A stretch of DNA of 64,000 nucleotides from Acanthaster planci. Its lineage: Eukaryota > Echinodermata > Asteroidea > Valvatida > Acanthasteridae. The stretch lies in assembly GCF_001949145.1 (NCBI RefSeq), contig NW_019091463.1, forward strand, positions 867,162-931,161. Direction: 5' to 3'. The notes under the pieces were generated by a model, which was not told where the DNA came from, did no database searches, and saw only the letters and a list, made by a program, of their open reading frames with translations. Below are positions 1 to 64,000 of the stretch, one piece after another; position 1 is the first letter of the stretch, and each line of letters begins with the position of its first letter. A program made the position numbers and the translations under genes.

Positions 1-29
1 GACACAGGAGAAAATTCTTGGGAAAAAGT

Positions 30-430
30 TTGCCAAAATTGTGCATGAAGGATTAATTGATTCAAGTATAATAAACCTTGATTTGCCTCAAAATTCATGT
101 ACTATTTCTTGGAATACAGGAAACTTTACATAAATAAGCAATTGAGTCAAGTGTGATAAACCTTGAAACAAGGAGCAGCGCAAAGTGGAACTTGGCTAAT
201 TTCACACATCAATTTAGTCACTTTTCTTTTACCATTTCTTGAACAAACATCAGAAAATTTTGTATACTATTTCATTTATGATGTCTTGGAGTACAAGAAA
301 CTTTGCATAAGTAAGCAATTGATTTAAGTGTGATAAACCTTGAAACAAGGAACAGCGCAAAGTGGCACTTGACAAATTTCACACATCACTTTAGTCTCTT
401 TTCTTTTGCCATTTCTAGAACAAACATCAC
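30..430 (-). repeat. Degenerate tandem repeat of the piggyBac zinc-finger tail
   Basis: Three degenerate units with a period near 180 bases. Full units lie at about 112-250 and 291-430, both containing cgcaaagtgg and gataaaccttgaaacaagga. A partial unit sits at about 54-85. On the minus strand the unit at 291-430 encodes the Cys-rich end of the piggyBac transposase, so the others are extra copies of that tail downstream of its stop codon. Confidence 0.75.
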
Positions 431-1700
431 ACCGTCTGTATAATCTAGCTCGTTTTCCAGTTGGGGGAATTTCTGCAGCAAAATATCTTCCTATCAGTCT
501 ACCTGGACCAGGAAGACGGGTTGGTCTACCTCTAGATCAATTCACTGGCAAATTTGGTGCACGCAACTCTGAAATTTCACTCACCAACATATGTCTAAAT
601 GTCAAAAAACTGTCAGTGCCAGCAATTTCCTTATACACAAGATAAGAGTTTACAAGAGCAACATCAAGCCAAACAAAGAACACTTTCTTATACCATTTGA
701 TTGATTTTTTGACGGAGCGGTGTGACGATGCCAGCTGGTCTGCAATATCCACACCCTTCATCCCCTCGTTGTAGTAGAGTTCACACTTGGGTTTCTCCAA
801 AGCGATGCCGTTACGGTTCAGCTTGCCAGTGTCGGCCATCTCGGCTGTGTGCATCATGGACAGCATACGGACATCTTTTTTGTCTCGCCAGACCAAGGCG
901 AGCAAGCCTTTGATGCTGGAGTGGTGAACAACATCCCCTCTCTCAAGTTTCAAGGAGCACAAGTCCTTGGGCATATCTTGACGATTTTGTCTCACCGGCC
1001 CGACCGACGACGTTCGTCTTCTGGTCGTGTAGTTTGAGGTACAGTTCTGGGCTGCTGAACCAGTTGTCCAGGAAAATGGTGTACCCTTTGCCAAGAAGAT
1101 CGGCATTCAAGTCAAGTATGATTTTCGTACTTGCCAGTCCAGCAGTCTAGTCTTGACCGGTGTAAATCTTGAAGTTCCAGGTGCAACACCCATGCTGTGG
1201 CAGACTCGACACACCTTGATGCCAAACCTTGCACGCCTCTTGGGGTTGTACTGCTTGAACTTCAGTCTCCCTTTGAATTTCCAAAGGGACTCGTCGGTAG
1301 TAATGTTGCTGGACGGAAAGTAGACAGACTTGAACTTCTTGGTCAGTTCGTCTACCACTGGGCGGATTTTGTAGAGTCAATCAGTCGCATCTGCACGGCT
1401 GTTATCAACGAAATGCAGATAGGCCAACAAGTCCATAAATCTGTCCCGTGGCATGGTATCAAGAAAAAACGGAGTCTCAAGTATTGAGTCTCTCGTCCAG
1501 TAGGACTTCAGGTTGGGTTTCGGGATCAGTCCCATGACTATCATCATGGACAGGAACACCGACATCTCGTCAGGTGTTGTGTCGAACCAGCTTCACCAAT
1601 TTATTTGGCCACAGGTAGCTGTTCTGGGCATTGCAGGAGTCCTTGAAAGCATTTCATATGAAGTCTACTTAAAGCCGTGTGCAAACAGTGTTCTCTTTTG
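324..1700 (-). pseudogene. piggyBac transposase remnant (DDE_Tnp_1_7) with zinc-ribbon tail
   Basis: Read on the minus strand from about 1700 down to a TAA at 324-326. Family landmarks come in the right order: MGLIPKPNLKSYWTRDSI (around 1500), the DDE motif region TDESLWKFKGR (around 1290), FLDNWFSS (around 1065), YYNEGMKGVDIADQL and KWYKKVFFVWLD (700-780), and a C-terminal Cys-rich zinc-binding tail with CxxC pairs (326-450). It would cut and paste at TTAA. Reading-frame changes near 1360 and 1107 and an in-frame TGA at 537-539 make it a pseudogene. No terminal inverted repeat was identified, so the element borders are unknown. Confidence 0.88.
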
Positions 1701-4700
1701 ATTGGAAGATTTTTTTTTCGTTCACCACACACGTATCCTGCATAGAATTCAGTTCAATTCTTGTCACATTTCAAGCAGTTCTGACATGGTTGATTGAACT
1801 GCTTTGTGCTCAGGATTTCTTGGCCATCAGTAGTTAATAAATGATGTTTGCCAATTTCCAAAATACTTAGCCACATCAAGAAATGAATAATTTCATTGAT
1901 TATAATTTTCTGTTTAGTGTTGCAATAATATCCGCTCAGTGTCATTCAAATGAGGTTACCCCTAACCAACAATAGCGGAGAAAAAATTGTAAAATCAATG
2001 GAAACTTTGGCGGTCTTGTCAAGTTGCTGTGGAATTGTCCCTATAGTGAAGTTGTGCCTTAAAGCATGACATGATGGACTCCATCACCTGATTTATTATA
2101 GAATTTTGAATATTTAATTTTTCCCATAGGTTTCGTATACTTTTCTCAACAGCCAGATTTCGGCATTTATATCAATCTGACTGACTTCATGTTAGGTGCA
2201 CATTGTTGTTCCACCAGCTAGAGTCCTAGAACAAAATCGTCATCTTGACGTCATCAGGTGTCACGGGACATGACATTAAAGGTGCCAACTTTAAAGCCAT
2301 TTTATGTACATGTACATATATCTCCTGAAGTACATGTCTGATTTAGTTGAAACCTTGTAGATAGATAGAAAGGAATGTGTTATTGACAAAAATTGAAATC
2401 AATTGATTTCCAATTTGGCTACAGAAAGACATTTTTGCAATGATGCATTGGCAAAAGCGCATTATTATTTATCTCCATCAATGATGGCGCCCTCTATTGA
2501 CAGTTTTTTGTGGAAAGAGCAGGCAGCCCGTGGCTGCTGCATTTTTTTTTTAATTCTGTGATCACTTTAAAGAGATGATCACCTCAGCTTGGAAGTGAGA
2601 TCACGCATTTGTATTTCATTGCAACATAATAGGAAAGGAAGGGGGAAATGGCGAAAGGAAATTGTATGACTTCATTTCACTTTCACTTAATATTCTTTGA
2701 ATTTATTGAATTTTTAAAACAAAATGACACTGATTTTTTTCTTTATTTGAGAGGTACAGTATTATTTCAATTAAGCAAGTTCCTCACTTGGTCTGGGTCC
2801 CTCTTTCGATAAGTATTTTTGTGATTAAAAGTGTGAAGCAATCTGAAAAATTGAACAAGTTACCTTTTCCCAGTGACTCTCTTTCCCATTCAATCATGAG
2901 TTTCAATTCTTCCTAAAGAACAATATTCATTGGGTGACTGTTCCCTCAGTGCGTTCTGAACCTGCGAGGTCAGGGAATGGAATTGTGTTTGTACATGTAT
3001 TTTGCTGGCGATCTTAATGAAATTAGCCTCTTTTGTTCAACACGATTTTCCTTTCAAGTTTTTATTTTAATTATCTTCCAGTTCAAGTTGAAATAGACCA
3101 TGTTTCTGTCCATGGAAGTACATGTAGCTCCACCTGCATATTTTGTCTTGATTTTTATCTGCAAAAAAAAAAATTTTAATTTTCAGTATTATTTATTTCT
3201 CAGAAGTCTTTGTCAAAAGTTTTGATTAACGCTCTATAGAAATAAAACAACACAAAATGTGTTGAGATATTTATTTCACACTCAAAGAGAGGAGTTTCAA
3301 ATCACATATTCTATTTGGCCAACCGCTAGGAATTTTGAGAAACTCTTTTATCCGCTATTCCTAGCCATGACACAATATCAAGTCCAAGACAAGCCACGAG
3401 CAGGTAGAAATGTCATCGTTTTGGCTCATTAACGTGTCAACTAGTGCAAAAAAATCTCTTCACCCTCCAGCGTTTGTTAGGATCGACAGTCTACATTACT
3501 CGTGACAAAAGGCTACATTTCTTTGAACTACTTTTCAGTTTAAATTCCACTTCAGCTGTGTTATAACCCTCAAATTATGACTAACCTTCACACACAAAGT
3601 CCACACAATGGCAACGAAGTCGATGGCATATGAGCGAATGCATGACACGGCGCACTGGGCCCAACACCATCAACAGCAGTCACATTCAGTAGACTCTACA
3701 TATCTCAACAGTAGTGGGCGCTGCTCATTGTGCTCCAAAACCGTCAATTCCTGGCTGAAGACGGCTCAAAAAGTTGGGTTTTTTGGCACAGTGATGAATT
3801 GCGCAACTTTTCCTCTTGATTCTGTTTGTAGCCAATTAATCAGTCAACCAATTTATGAATAAAATAGACTTCTTTTCTTTTCATTTCATACTGTTTCATA
3901 TCACTAAGGCCAAGACATGTACATGTACCTTGAGACCTCAACTTTCTGAAAATGTGTTATCTAAAAATGCAATCTAATTTTTAGTCTAAAATTTAATTTG
4001 AAAATATTTTTTAAACCATGAAACTTTTCGGTCTGAAAAGGTGTCATTCATTATGGTGTGCTTCATTTTGTCTTTGGCTCGACTAGAATGTTTACTTTGC
4101 AATCATCAGAGGTATCCTGGAAATGCCAAACGATCAGCCCTTGGCATCCCAATATCTCCTTGTAACTGTTCAAATTGGGGAAAAAAATACTAAAAGGCCT
4201 ACATGTACATGAATACTCTGTCAAACAGGTGACAGGTAAGTTTGTAAGGCTGTTACATTGTACATATTCAAAGGAATTCTAATGATTGGGTAAAAAGTGA
4301 GTTTGATTCAGTTCAGTCAGCACTATTTGAATAATTCTTTTAATCATAAAGCATGCCTAAAGAGTTTGCCTCAGCAAATTTCTGTGAAAAACCTGTCAGA
4401 GAAGATTTAGCAATGAATCACCATGATCACAAGTTAATCGCAAGTCATGCGATCCAACTGAAAATATTCTCACTAATCATTAAGTCAGTAGATTTGGTTT
4501 ATTGTTAAAGGGACAAAAAAAATCACAAGGACAAAAAATGTTGGTTTACAATAATTTAAACCTTAACAATGATTATTGAAAAAGGTATACGCATAAAAGT
4601 TACACAAAAGAAATGATATTACAAACAAGTTGACACACAATTTAAAATTTGATTAAGAAAAATAACGATTCAAACATAACATCAGAATTGATCGGGGGTA

Positions 4701-4769
4701 AAAAAATAGCATTAAAAATATTATAACACAGCAATTACTAAGAATTGATTAGTCGGATCATAGAAGGGA
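1701..4769. other. Non-coding stretch, no gene recognised
   Basis: AT-rich sequence with homopolymer runs and several TACATGTA-type words (2310-2340, 3120, 3915). No ORF here has family features; the 84-codon frame at 3608 resembles nothing I know. The missing N-terminal NSF exon(s) were looked for here and not found. Confidence 0.5.
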
Positions 4770-5660
4770 TAGGGGATTTTTTTTACCGTTGAGTTTTGAT
4801 CAAAGGCATTATCAAATGGTTTTTAGTTTCGAAGAGTCCATTCGGTGAGGGTGGACCTTGAATTTGGGAGCAGTGAACAATGTCTTTCGGAAACTCACAA
4901 TTCTTTGGCATATTGAATAGTAAGGTCAACATGTGTGTCTGAGAGCAATTTGATATAAAAATTGAGTGCATCTGTATATGGTGAAACATTTTGGTAAGAA
5001 GTTATGCGAATTGCATGTTTCTGGACTCTCTTGATATTTTCAACGTGATTGCAGACCTGAGGACTACACCACTGCACCATAGTCAAGTACAGAATGTGTT
5101 TTATAAAAAAGATCATTAGTGTTGATACCTTTTTTCTTCAGTTTACTTAAAATATAAGTCTACGTGGGGTATTCACAATGAGTTGCTGAACCTGCTGGTC
5201 CAACCAGAGGTCATCTTGGATGATTTTTTTCAAGTAACTCGATAGATGAAACAAGCTCAAGTTGCACATCGTTAACTTTAAGATGCCAAGGAGGCAGTGG
5301 ATTATGCAAGAAAAAGAAATGCAAAGCTTTGCATTTAACAGGATTAAGTATCATATCATTTTGGAACACCAATCGGCAAGTAGACAGATACATGTACATG
5401 TATGTGATTGAATACTTGATTGTTGCTTGTTTATAATATCAAGAATATGCAGATCATCAACACATTTCCAACAATTTGCTGGTGTCTCTGAGCAGCATCG
5501 TTTACCATGACGAGAAAAATTATGGGACCTAATTTCGTGCCTATGGAACACTACAAGTGAGATTAAGAGGTGTGGAAGTGGTGACAAGAAAACAAACAGT
5601 TTAGGAACGATTTGACAAAACACTGCAAAGCGTTGGAAGGAGGGATCTATCAACCCCTAG
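4770..5660 (-). mobile_element. Non-LTR retrotransposon (CR1-like) reverse transcriptase fragment
   Basis: Minus-strand pieces fit the second half of a LINE reverse transcriptase. They are a degenerate catalytic box CVDDLHILDIINKQQSS (about 5420-5470), then NDMILNPVKCKALHF (about 5340), then the thumb and C-terminal piece KRVQKHAIRIT with VSPYTDALNF (about 4960-5030). Frames change between pieces, so this is a 5'-truncated, decayed copy. It lies upstream of the first recognised NSF exon. Confidence 0.7.
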
Positions 5661-6691
5661 CTGAATAAGTTTTGTGTGACTAATGTCAAAAAATCATAAA
5701 CGAAAATTGAAAAAAATCAATTTCCTTTTTTTTCAATCTCAGACAACAAATCAAAACATATTACCTTATAATTTCAATGTGACAGGCATTAGACTGACAG
5801 TAAAACTCTTGAGTTGGGCAAGTAGTACATGTTCCATGTGCTGAACTGCTATGTGAGACCACTCATGTCACAGCCCACCACGCTCGCAGTACAGCCCAGG
5901 TGGTCTGCAAGCGTGGTAGTGTCAGCTTTCTTCCCACCAATGACAGGTTCCGTTTGGACTGAGCATGTAGTTATTCAGCAAGCTGTGGCATTATCCCAAA
6001 GTCTTTTGTCTTCAATGGAAAACAGATAGCCCCAAATCTCAAATTTTATCAAATCATAAATCAAATCGTTCATTTCGCTTGTCTGGCACAACTTAGACCA
6101 CCTGAAATGACTAGTTATGCCATAATTTGTTGCTTAAAATTGTGGACTTGTGCAGTGCATTAGTTTTTGGAAATCACTCTTATTTCATATAATAAAATGT
6201 GGCGTAAGTGGAGTTACGCCATTGCGTAAAGTTTCATAAAATCTGCTGGTGATCAATGTGTCTCTTAATTTTAGAAAGCAGTGCTTTTGTCCATGTACAA
6301 TATTGTTTTATATTTGATCCATCTTACATGTGATCTATCTTTGCACTCTTTACCTGGAAGTACATGTATCACACTCTTACTACAGTAAATAGTGTAAATG
6401 CATTATGAAGCGAACATATTCATGCAGATTTACATGCAGCAAGTGGTAAATGGCCAGCCTACAGGAAATCATTGAAATATCAGCATGCAAAGTATAGTTT
6501 ACAGAGATGCAATCCTTGGAATCTTTAATAGTTTTCCAAAACATGCTGTATGAATACGTTTGTGGACCCTCAAAATAAATAACATGCTTGATGTGATGAA
6601 TTGCAAACTCACACTGATGTTTCAACAAGGAATGGATAAAAATTACACTTTTAACAAAGGTACATTTACATGAATGTCTGTTTTATTCCAG
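5661..6691. other. Non-coding stretch before first recognised NSF exon
   Basis: No family was recognised. The 66-codon frame at 5829 and the 82-codon minus frame at 6380 have no domain features. Confidence 0.4.
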
Positions 6692-59964
<53,273 letters not shown>

Positions 59965-60790
59965 GTAAGTACAAAAAAATGAAAAGGAGAAACTTCAATA
60001 CTGCTGTGGCACAACACTTACATGCACGTCTCATCTGTTCTTTTGTTTGCATTATGATTAACTTTTTGTTTTAACACCTTGCTTTTTGGTCATTCTTTGT
60101 GGGTATTTTACTTCAGGAGACATGGCTGTCCAAACAAAGTTGGTCAAACCCATTAGTCAAAAGTTTATTAACCTATATCTCAATAACTAATGTACCAATT
60201 GACATGAAAGTTTGGTTCAAGGGGTTTCTCAAGGAATCCAAGTAGCACACTGAATTATGTTCTAATCCGTGACAGTCAGGTCCAAAAGCATGTTCAATTG
60301 ACACAGAATTACCCTTTTCTGAAATTCTTCATCATAAATTCTGTATTGTGTGGTATTAATATTTTCGTAACTATAGTTTCTTAGCCAGTTGAAGTAGAAT
60401 TTCAGTTTTTATAGACTAATAAAGAATTGAATCGAATCAATGCCTTCTAAAACATGCATGCATACTGGTGAACAGTAAAAAGGCAGCAAAGCAGCCTACT
60501 GATTGAAAGGATGTTGATTTGCGGACATATAATCTGTACATGACTGGGTTGATATAGAACACATATTGCTGTTCGGTATGGTTCTGTGTGAAGGACAGTT
60601 ATGGTTGTGATTACAAAACCAACTGCAAGTGTTGTTGAAAGAGCTAGCCAAGGTTAGGAGCTGTCCACTTTGACAAGACAATACATAACTGATTCCATAC
60701 CTTGCATGTAACTATGTAGAGGTACTAAGGCTTTTCCTGTTTTCATTCATTGCTTATAAATTCACACAAGTTATTTAAAGTTTGATTCAG
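59965..60790 (+). other. NSF intron, no feature recognised
   Basis: No coding or repeat feature recognised before the second LINE. Confidence 0.4.
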
Positions 60791-60799
60791 TGAATTGCT

Positions 60800-62650
60800 G
60801 ATATTTTCAGCCATCAACAGATAATATGACCAAAAGAGAGCGTACTGAATTTTGTATACAAGTACCTGGAGTATGTGCAGACAATTATATTGACATCGCT
60901 AATGCCATTTATAACGAATTTGTTCATGTATCGTCTGGTCTGACATCTTTGGACAATACCAACCTCACTGTCTTTTTACTGGCTCCTAGGCCACCTCCTC
61001 TTCTGTTCCCATGGGAAGTGTATGATGTATTGAGAAAGGTTAAAACATCCAAAGCCTCTGGTCCGGATGGAATTCTGCCTCAGCTTCTCAAAGAATTTGC
61101 ATACGAGCTTAATGTTCCATTCACTCATATTCTTAATAGCTCATCTAATGAAGGAATTGTTCCTTTTCAATGGAAAAAGGCAATTGTTACTCCCTTTCCT
61201 AAAGACTATCCAGCAAATATTGAAAGGCTGATGCCGGTGTCCATGTCGGATGGCTTGGCCAAAATTGCTGAAGAGTTTACATGTATATCGCCCAGTATAG
61301 TAATGATAAAGGGGTTTCCACCTCACACTATCTGGTTAGTTTGATGCATTCTTTACACAGTGGAGGTGACTTTTCAAAAGGTTTCGATCTCAATTTAAAA
61401 AATTTCAAAGTTAGGGGTAAGGGAATCAATTATTCCTTGGATTTACAGTTTTATTTTTAATAGGCAACAATGTGTCACATATAATCAGAGATTATCTGAC
61501 TTCAAAACACCCAAAGGAGGTCTTCCACAAGGTACCAAAATCAGTCCCATTGGTTTTCAGTGCTTCATCAACATTTTTTCACCAGATAATAAAGTTGGTA
61601 TTTGGAAGTACATGTATGTGGGTGACTTAATTTAAGCCGAGAATTGTCCTAGTTCTATCACTGGTAACCTTTGAATTGAATTAGATCGTTTTGTTGAGTG
61701 GACTAAGGATAATAACTTAAACCCATCTAACTGTCAGGCTCTTCAAATCCGCTTCAAGAGAAATCTGCCCATACCAGCATTAACTATTGATCATAACCCA
61801 CTTGCTTCGTGTCTTCAGCAAAGATCCTAGGAGTCACGATTCAAAATGAGTTGAAGTGGGATCTCCAGATTAGTGATATGTTAAGAAAACAAACAGACAT
61901 TTATACATGTTACGCGCACTTTAAAAATTTGGTCTTACAACAGATGAATTGACAGTTGTTTATAAAGGTTATGTCAGACCCACGATAGAATATGCTGACG
62001 TTGTGTAGAATTCTTAACTTCAAAGATCACATTCATATTTTAGAAAAATTGCAGAAAAGAGCGTGTATCATTATGCTTGGTAATAATTATAATTCATATC
62101 AGGATGCTATGGAAATGTGTGGCATTGAAACCCTTGCTGATCGTCGGCAGGCACATTGTTAAAAATTTGTTGAGTCTTTGTCTTAGTGTAAACAAACTGA
62201 TGAATAATCATCCTTTATGAAAAACTATTTAACTAAACTGTTAGGGAGTTGCTCAACTCCATTCTATTATTCTATTTCATGGCTACCCTGTAGGACTAAC
62301 CATTTTGATAATAGCCCCATTCCAATTTATATTAATTTATTAAATTCATAATTAGAGAATCCGCACAGGCCTTCTTGTGGCTTACGGAATTATTATTATA
62401 TAAATTATTATATATATTATTCAACAATAGAGAAACAAAACATAATTCAACCCGCTGAAGAAGGTTTGATGTTTTATTCATTTGTTTATTAGTTTTAATA
62501 ATAATAATTATGATTTGTGGTTGTTTTTGTGCTTGCTATATTTTGATGTACTTTAAATGTATTTTACATCTATTTTAATTAGAATATGTAACATGCTTGT
62601 AATTTAGCTTGGGCCATGGTAAGAATGAAATAAACTAATGAATGAATATT
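60800..62650 (+). mobile_element. LINE (CR1-like), 5'-truncated, decayed RT with 3' tail
   Basis: It starts in the RT: KVKTSKASGPDGILPQLLKE and VPFQWKKAIVTPFPK (61040-61210). The GLPQG-equivalent GLPQGTKISPIGFQCFIN is at about 61515-61575, the catalytic box is degenerate (YVGDLI, about 61615) and there are thumb and C-terminal blocks (ILGVTIQNELKW about 61825; LEKLQKRACIIMLG about 62040). Stops occur in several frames. The 3' end has ataaactaatgaatgaat at about 62630-62648, a short repeat tail typical of CR1/L2-type LINEs. Confidence 0.85.
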
Positions 62651-63195
62651 AGAATATTAATATTGTTAATATGAGTAAATATATATGTACACTGTTCCAA
62701 CTCAAGGTTCAGGTCACTTTAAGACCTGGTTAGATGGAACAGGTTTTCATATGTTACATGTTCTGATCTCTCTTAGGAATTTGATATGGAAAACCAAAAC
62801 AAAATAAACATTTCAGATGGTTTCTGATTTTGATAATTCATCATCATGACATCACCACAATTTTCACTTTTCATGGTTGATTTGTTGACTAAATTTAGAT
62901 TACAAGTTACAACATCACCTCTTTGCAAACGCCTCAGTAAAGCGTAATCAATTACTTGAGTTGTCCAAATCCACTCAGTTCCAGGAGCAAGGTTGAAATA
63001 CCAATAGTGAAATGCCAATTTACTTCTCTTACACAGACTCTGTATTGGGATTAAAAAGCTCCTTGTTTTACTGGAGCTGGTACGACAGACTGAAGAGGGG
63101 TTCCGTGTACCAAAGCTTCTGTGTCTACTGGAGGAAGAGGCAGGGTGAGACTCAAGATACATGTCTGTCTATTGTATATGAATGGCTTGTTTTAA

Positions 63196-63736
63196 TCTCC
63201 TCGTGCCGGTGTGCCAGAGATGTTGGCTTTATATGCACAGCCGGGGTGCCTGAAATCGGACAAAGGACCTGGGCCTTGTAACGAAAGACCATACTCGGAG
63301 CAAAAAACTGGGCTGCTGGGAATTACCAACATTTTGTCAATACTGGAGGTAATCCGTCATTGTTTTGAAAGAGTATACGGATTATGACTGGGGACAAAAG
63401 CGCTCCAGTGATGAGTGATACAATACCACTGCATGCTAGTCTGGCCACATTCGAAAAGACGCCAGCAATGCATTGGGCCAGTTTCAGGAACAAAAAAAAT
63501 TACATAACACCGCACAATCTGGGCTCTCTTTACAAGGCAGCAGGCCTGGCTGAAATACTCAGGCGTCCATAGATGTTGTGTGTCAGATTCTAATCTGAAA
63601 ACCAGACAGTCTTTCGTGTGGGCGTAAACATCCAGTAAATGAAGTTAGGAATTTTTGGAAAATTTGGAAAACAGACATCTTGAAAATCCCCCGGGAATTC
63701 ATCATGTAACTTCAAATCAAACCTGGCAGCAAATGG
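63196..63736. mobile_element. TTAA MITE family, copy 2 (541 bp)
   Basis: TTAA flanks at 63192-63195 and 63737-63740. It is similar along its length to 58207-58774, with shared blocks ttgttttgaaagagtata, gctccagtgatgagtgatac, ggcaggcctggctgaaatact-like and tgaagttag. The left end is more diverged (tctcctcgtgcc). Confidence 0.88.
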
Positions 63737-63740
63737 TTAA

Positions 63741-64000
63741 TAACTACGATTATACAAATTAACAAGTAAAGGAGGGAATTGCAATTCTAGAGTATTCACA
63801 TGGATATAAAACATCTGTTTCTTAACCCCTCATGATTAACAGCCCCCAAGCATGACCTTTTCTGCCAGTGTTTATAGGCCTTTTTAAAAATTCAAATGGA
63901 ATTGATGGTACATATCATGTTTACATGGGACCAAATTTCCTGCTAACTTTTCATAGACTAGTAATGTTCTTGTTTACTCACGTGTGTGTGGTCTGTTCGT
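63741..64000. other. Window end, no feature
   Basis: Another TTAACCCCTCATG at 63823-63835 resembles the left end of the TTAA elements, but no partner end is within the window. Confidence 0.3.

Noticed and set aside
3608-3862. 84-codon frame starting MATKSMAYERMHD as a small gene or NSF first exon
   Set aside because: Does not resemble the NSF N terminus or any family I know.
1-6691. First NSF exon(s) upstream of 6692
   Set aside because: No segment matching the start of the N domain could be found in any plus-strand frame; they probably lie before the window.

Overview
This window is eukaryotic and looks like a marine invertebrate, most likely an invertebrate deuterostome such as a lancelet, hemichordate or echinoderm. 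The evidence is large AT-rich introns with GT-AG (and one GC-AG) splice sites, dense palindromic TACATGTA/ACATGTAC words, and a mixture of piggyBac, DIRS, Ty3/gypsy, CR1-like LINE, hAT, mariner and ISL2EU-like remnants. The species cannot be fixed from the sequence alone.

One host gene dominates the window. It is the + strand gene for N-ethylmaleimide-sensitive factor (NSF, vesicle-fusing ATPase), reconstructed here as 21 coding exons between 6692 and 59964. Exon lengths and phases join without conflict over 1910 coding bases (about 636 codons). The first coding exon(s), covering the start of the N domain, and the last exon(s), covering the end of D2, were not found and probably lie outside the window. 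Nothing else in the window looks like an intact host gene.

The rest is a layered transposon record, almost all of it inside NSF introns. By region: 1-1700, piggyBac transposase pseudogene with a repeated zinc-finger tail; 4770-5660, LINE fragment (-); 6692-10519, NSF N-domain exons; 12.1-16.2 kb, repeats plus a DIRS-like element (-) and a small TTAA element; 16.7-21.2 kb, NSF exons with an N gap and a decayed mariner; 21565-24919, complete-ended piggyBac; 25.9-27.56 kb, DIRS-like element (+); 27.6-38.3 kb, NSF D1 and early D2 exons with two fold-back elements; 39.5-42.6 kb, Ty3/gypsy pol (-); 43.5-45.5 kb, NSF D2 exons with a 977-bp TIR element; 46.0-50.0 kb, ISL2EU-like remnant (DDE transposase on +, SWIM/YqaJ nuclease gene on -) that itself carries an hAT element and a TTAA element; 51.7-52.2 kb, N gap; 54.5-57.1 kb, CR1-like LINE with a 2A-like motif; 58.2-63.7 kb, two copies of a TTAA MITE, a tRNA-derived SINE, the last visible NSF exon and a second LINE.

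NSF is the cytosolic AAA+ hexamer that, with alpha-SNAP, disassembles SNARE complexes. No regulatory relation between NSF and the transposons can be shown from sequence alone.
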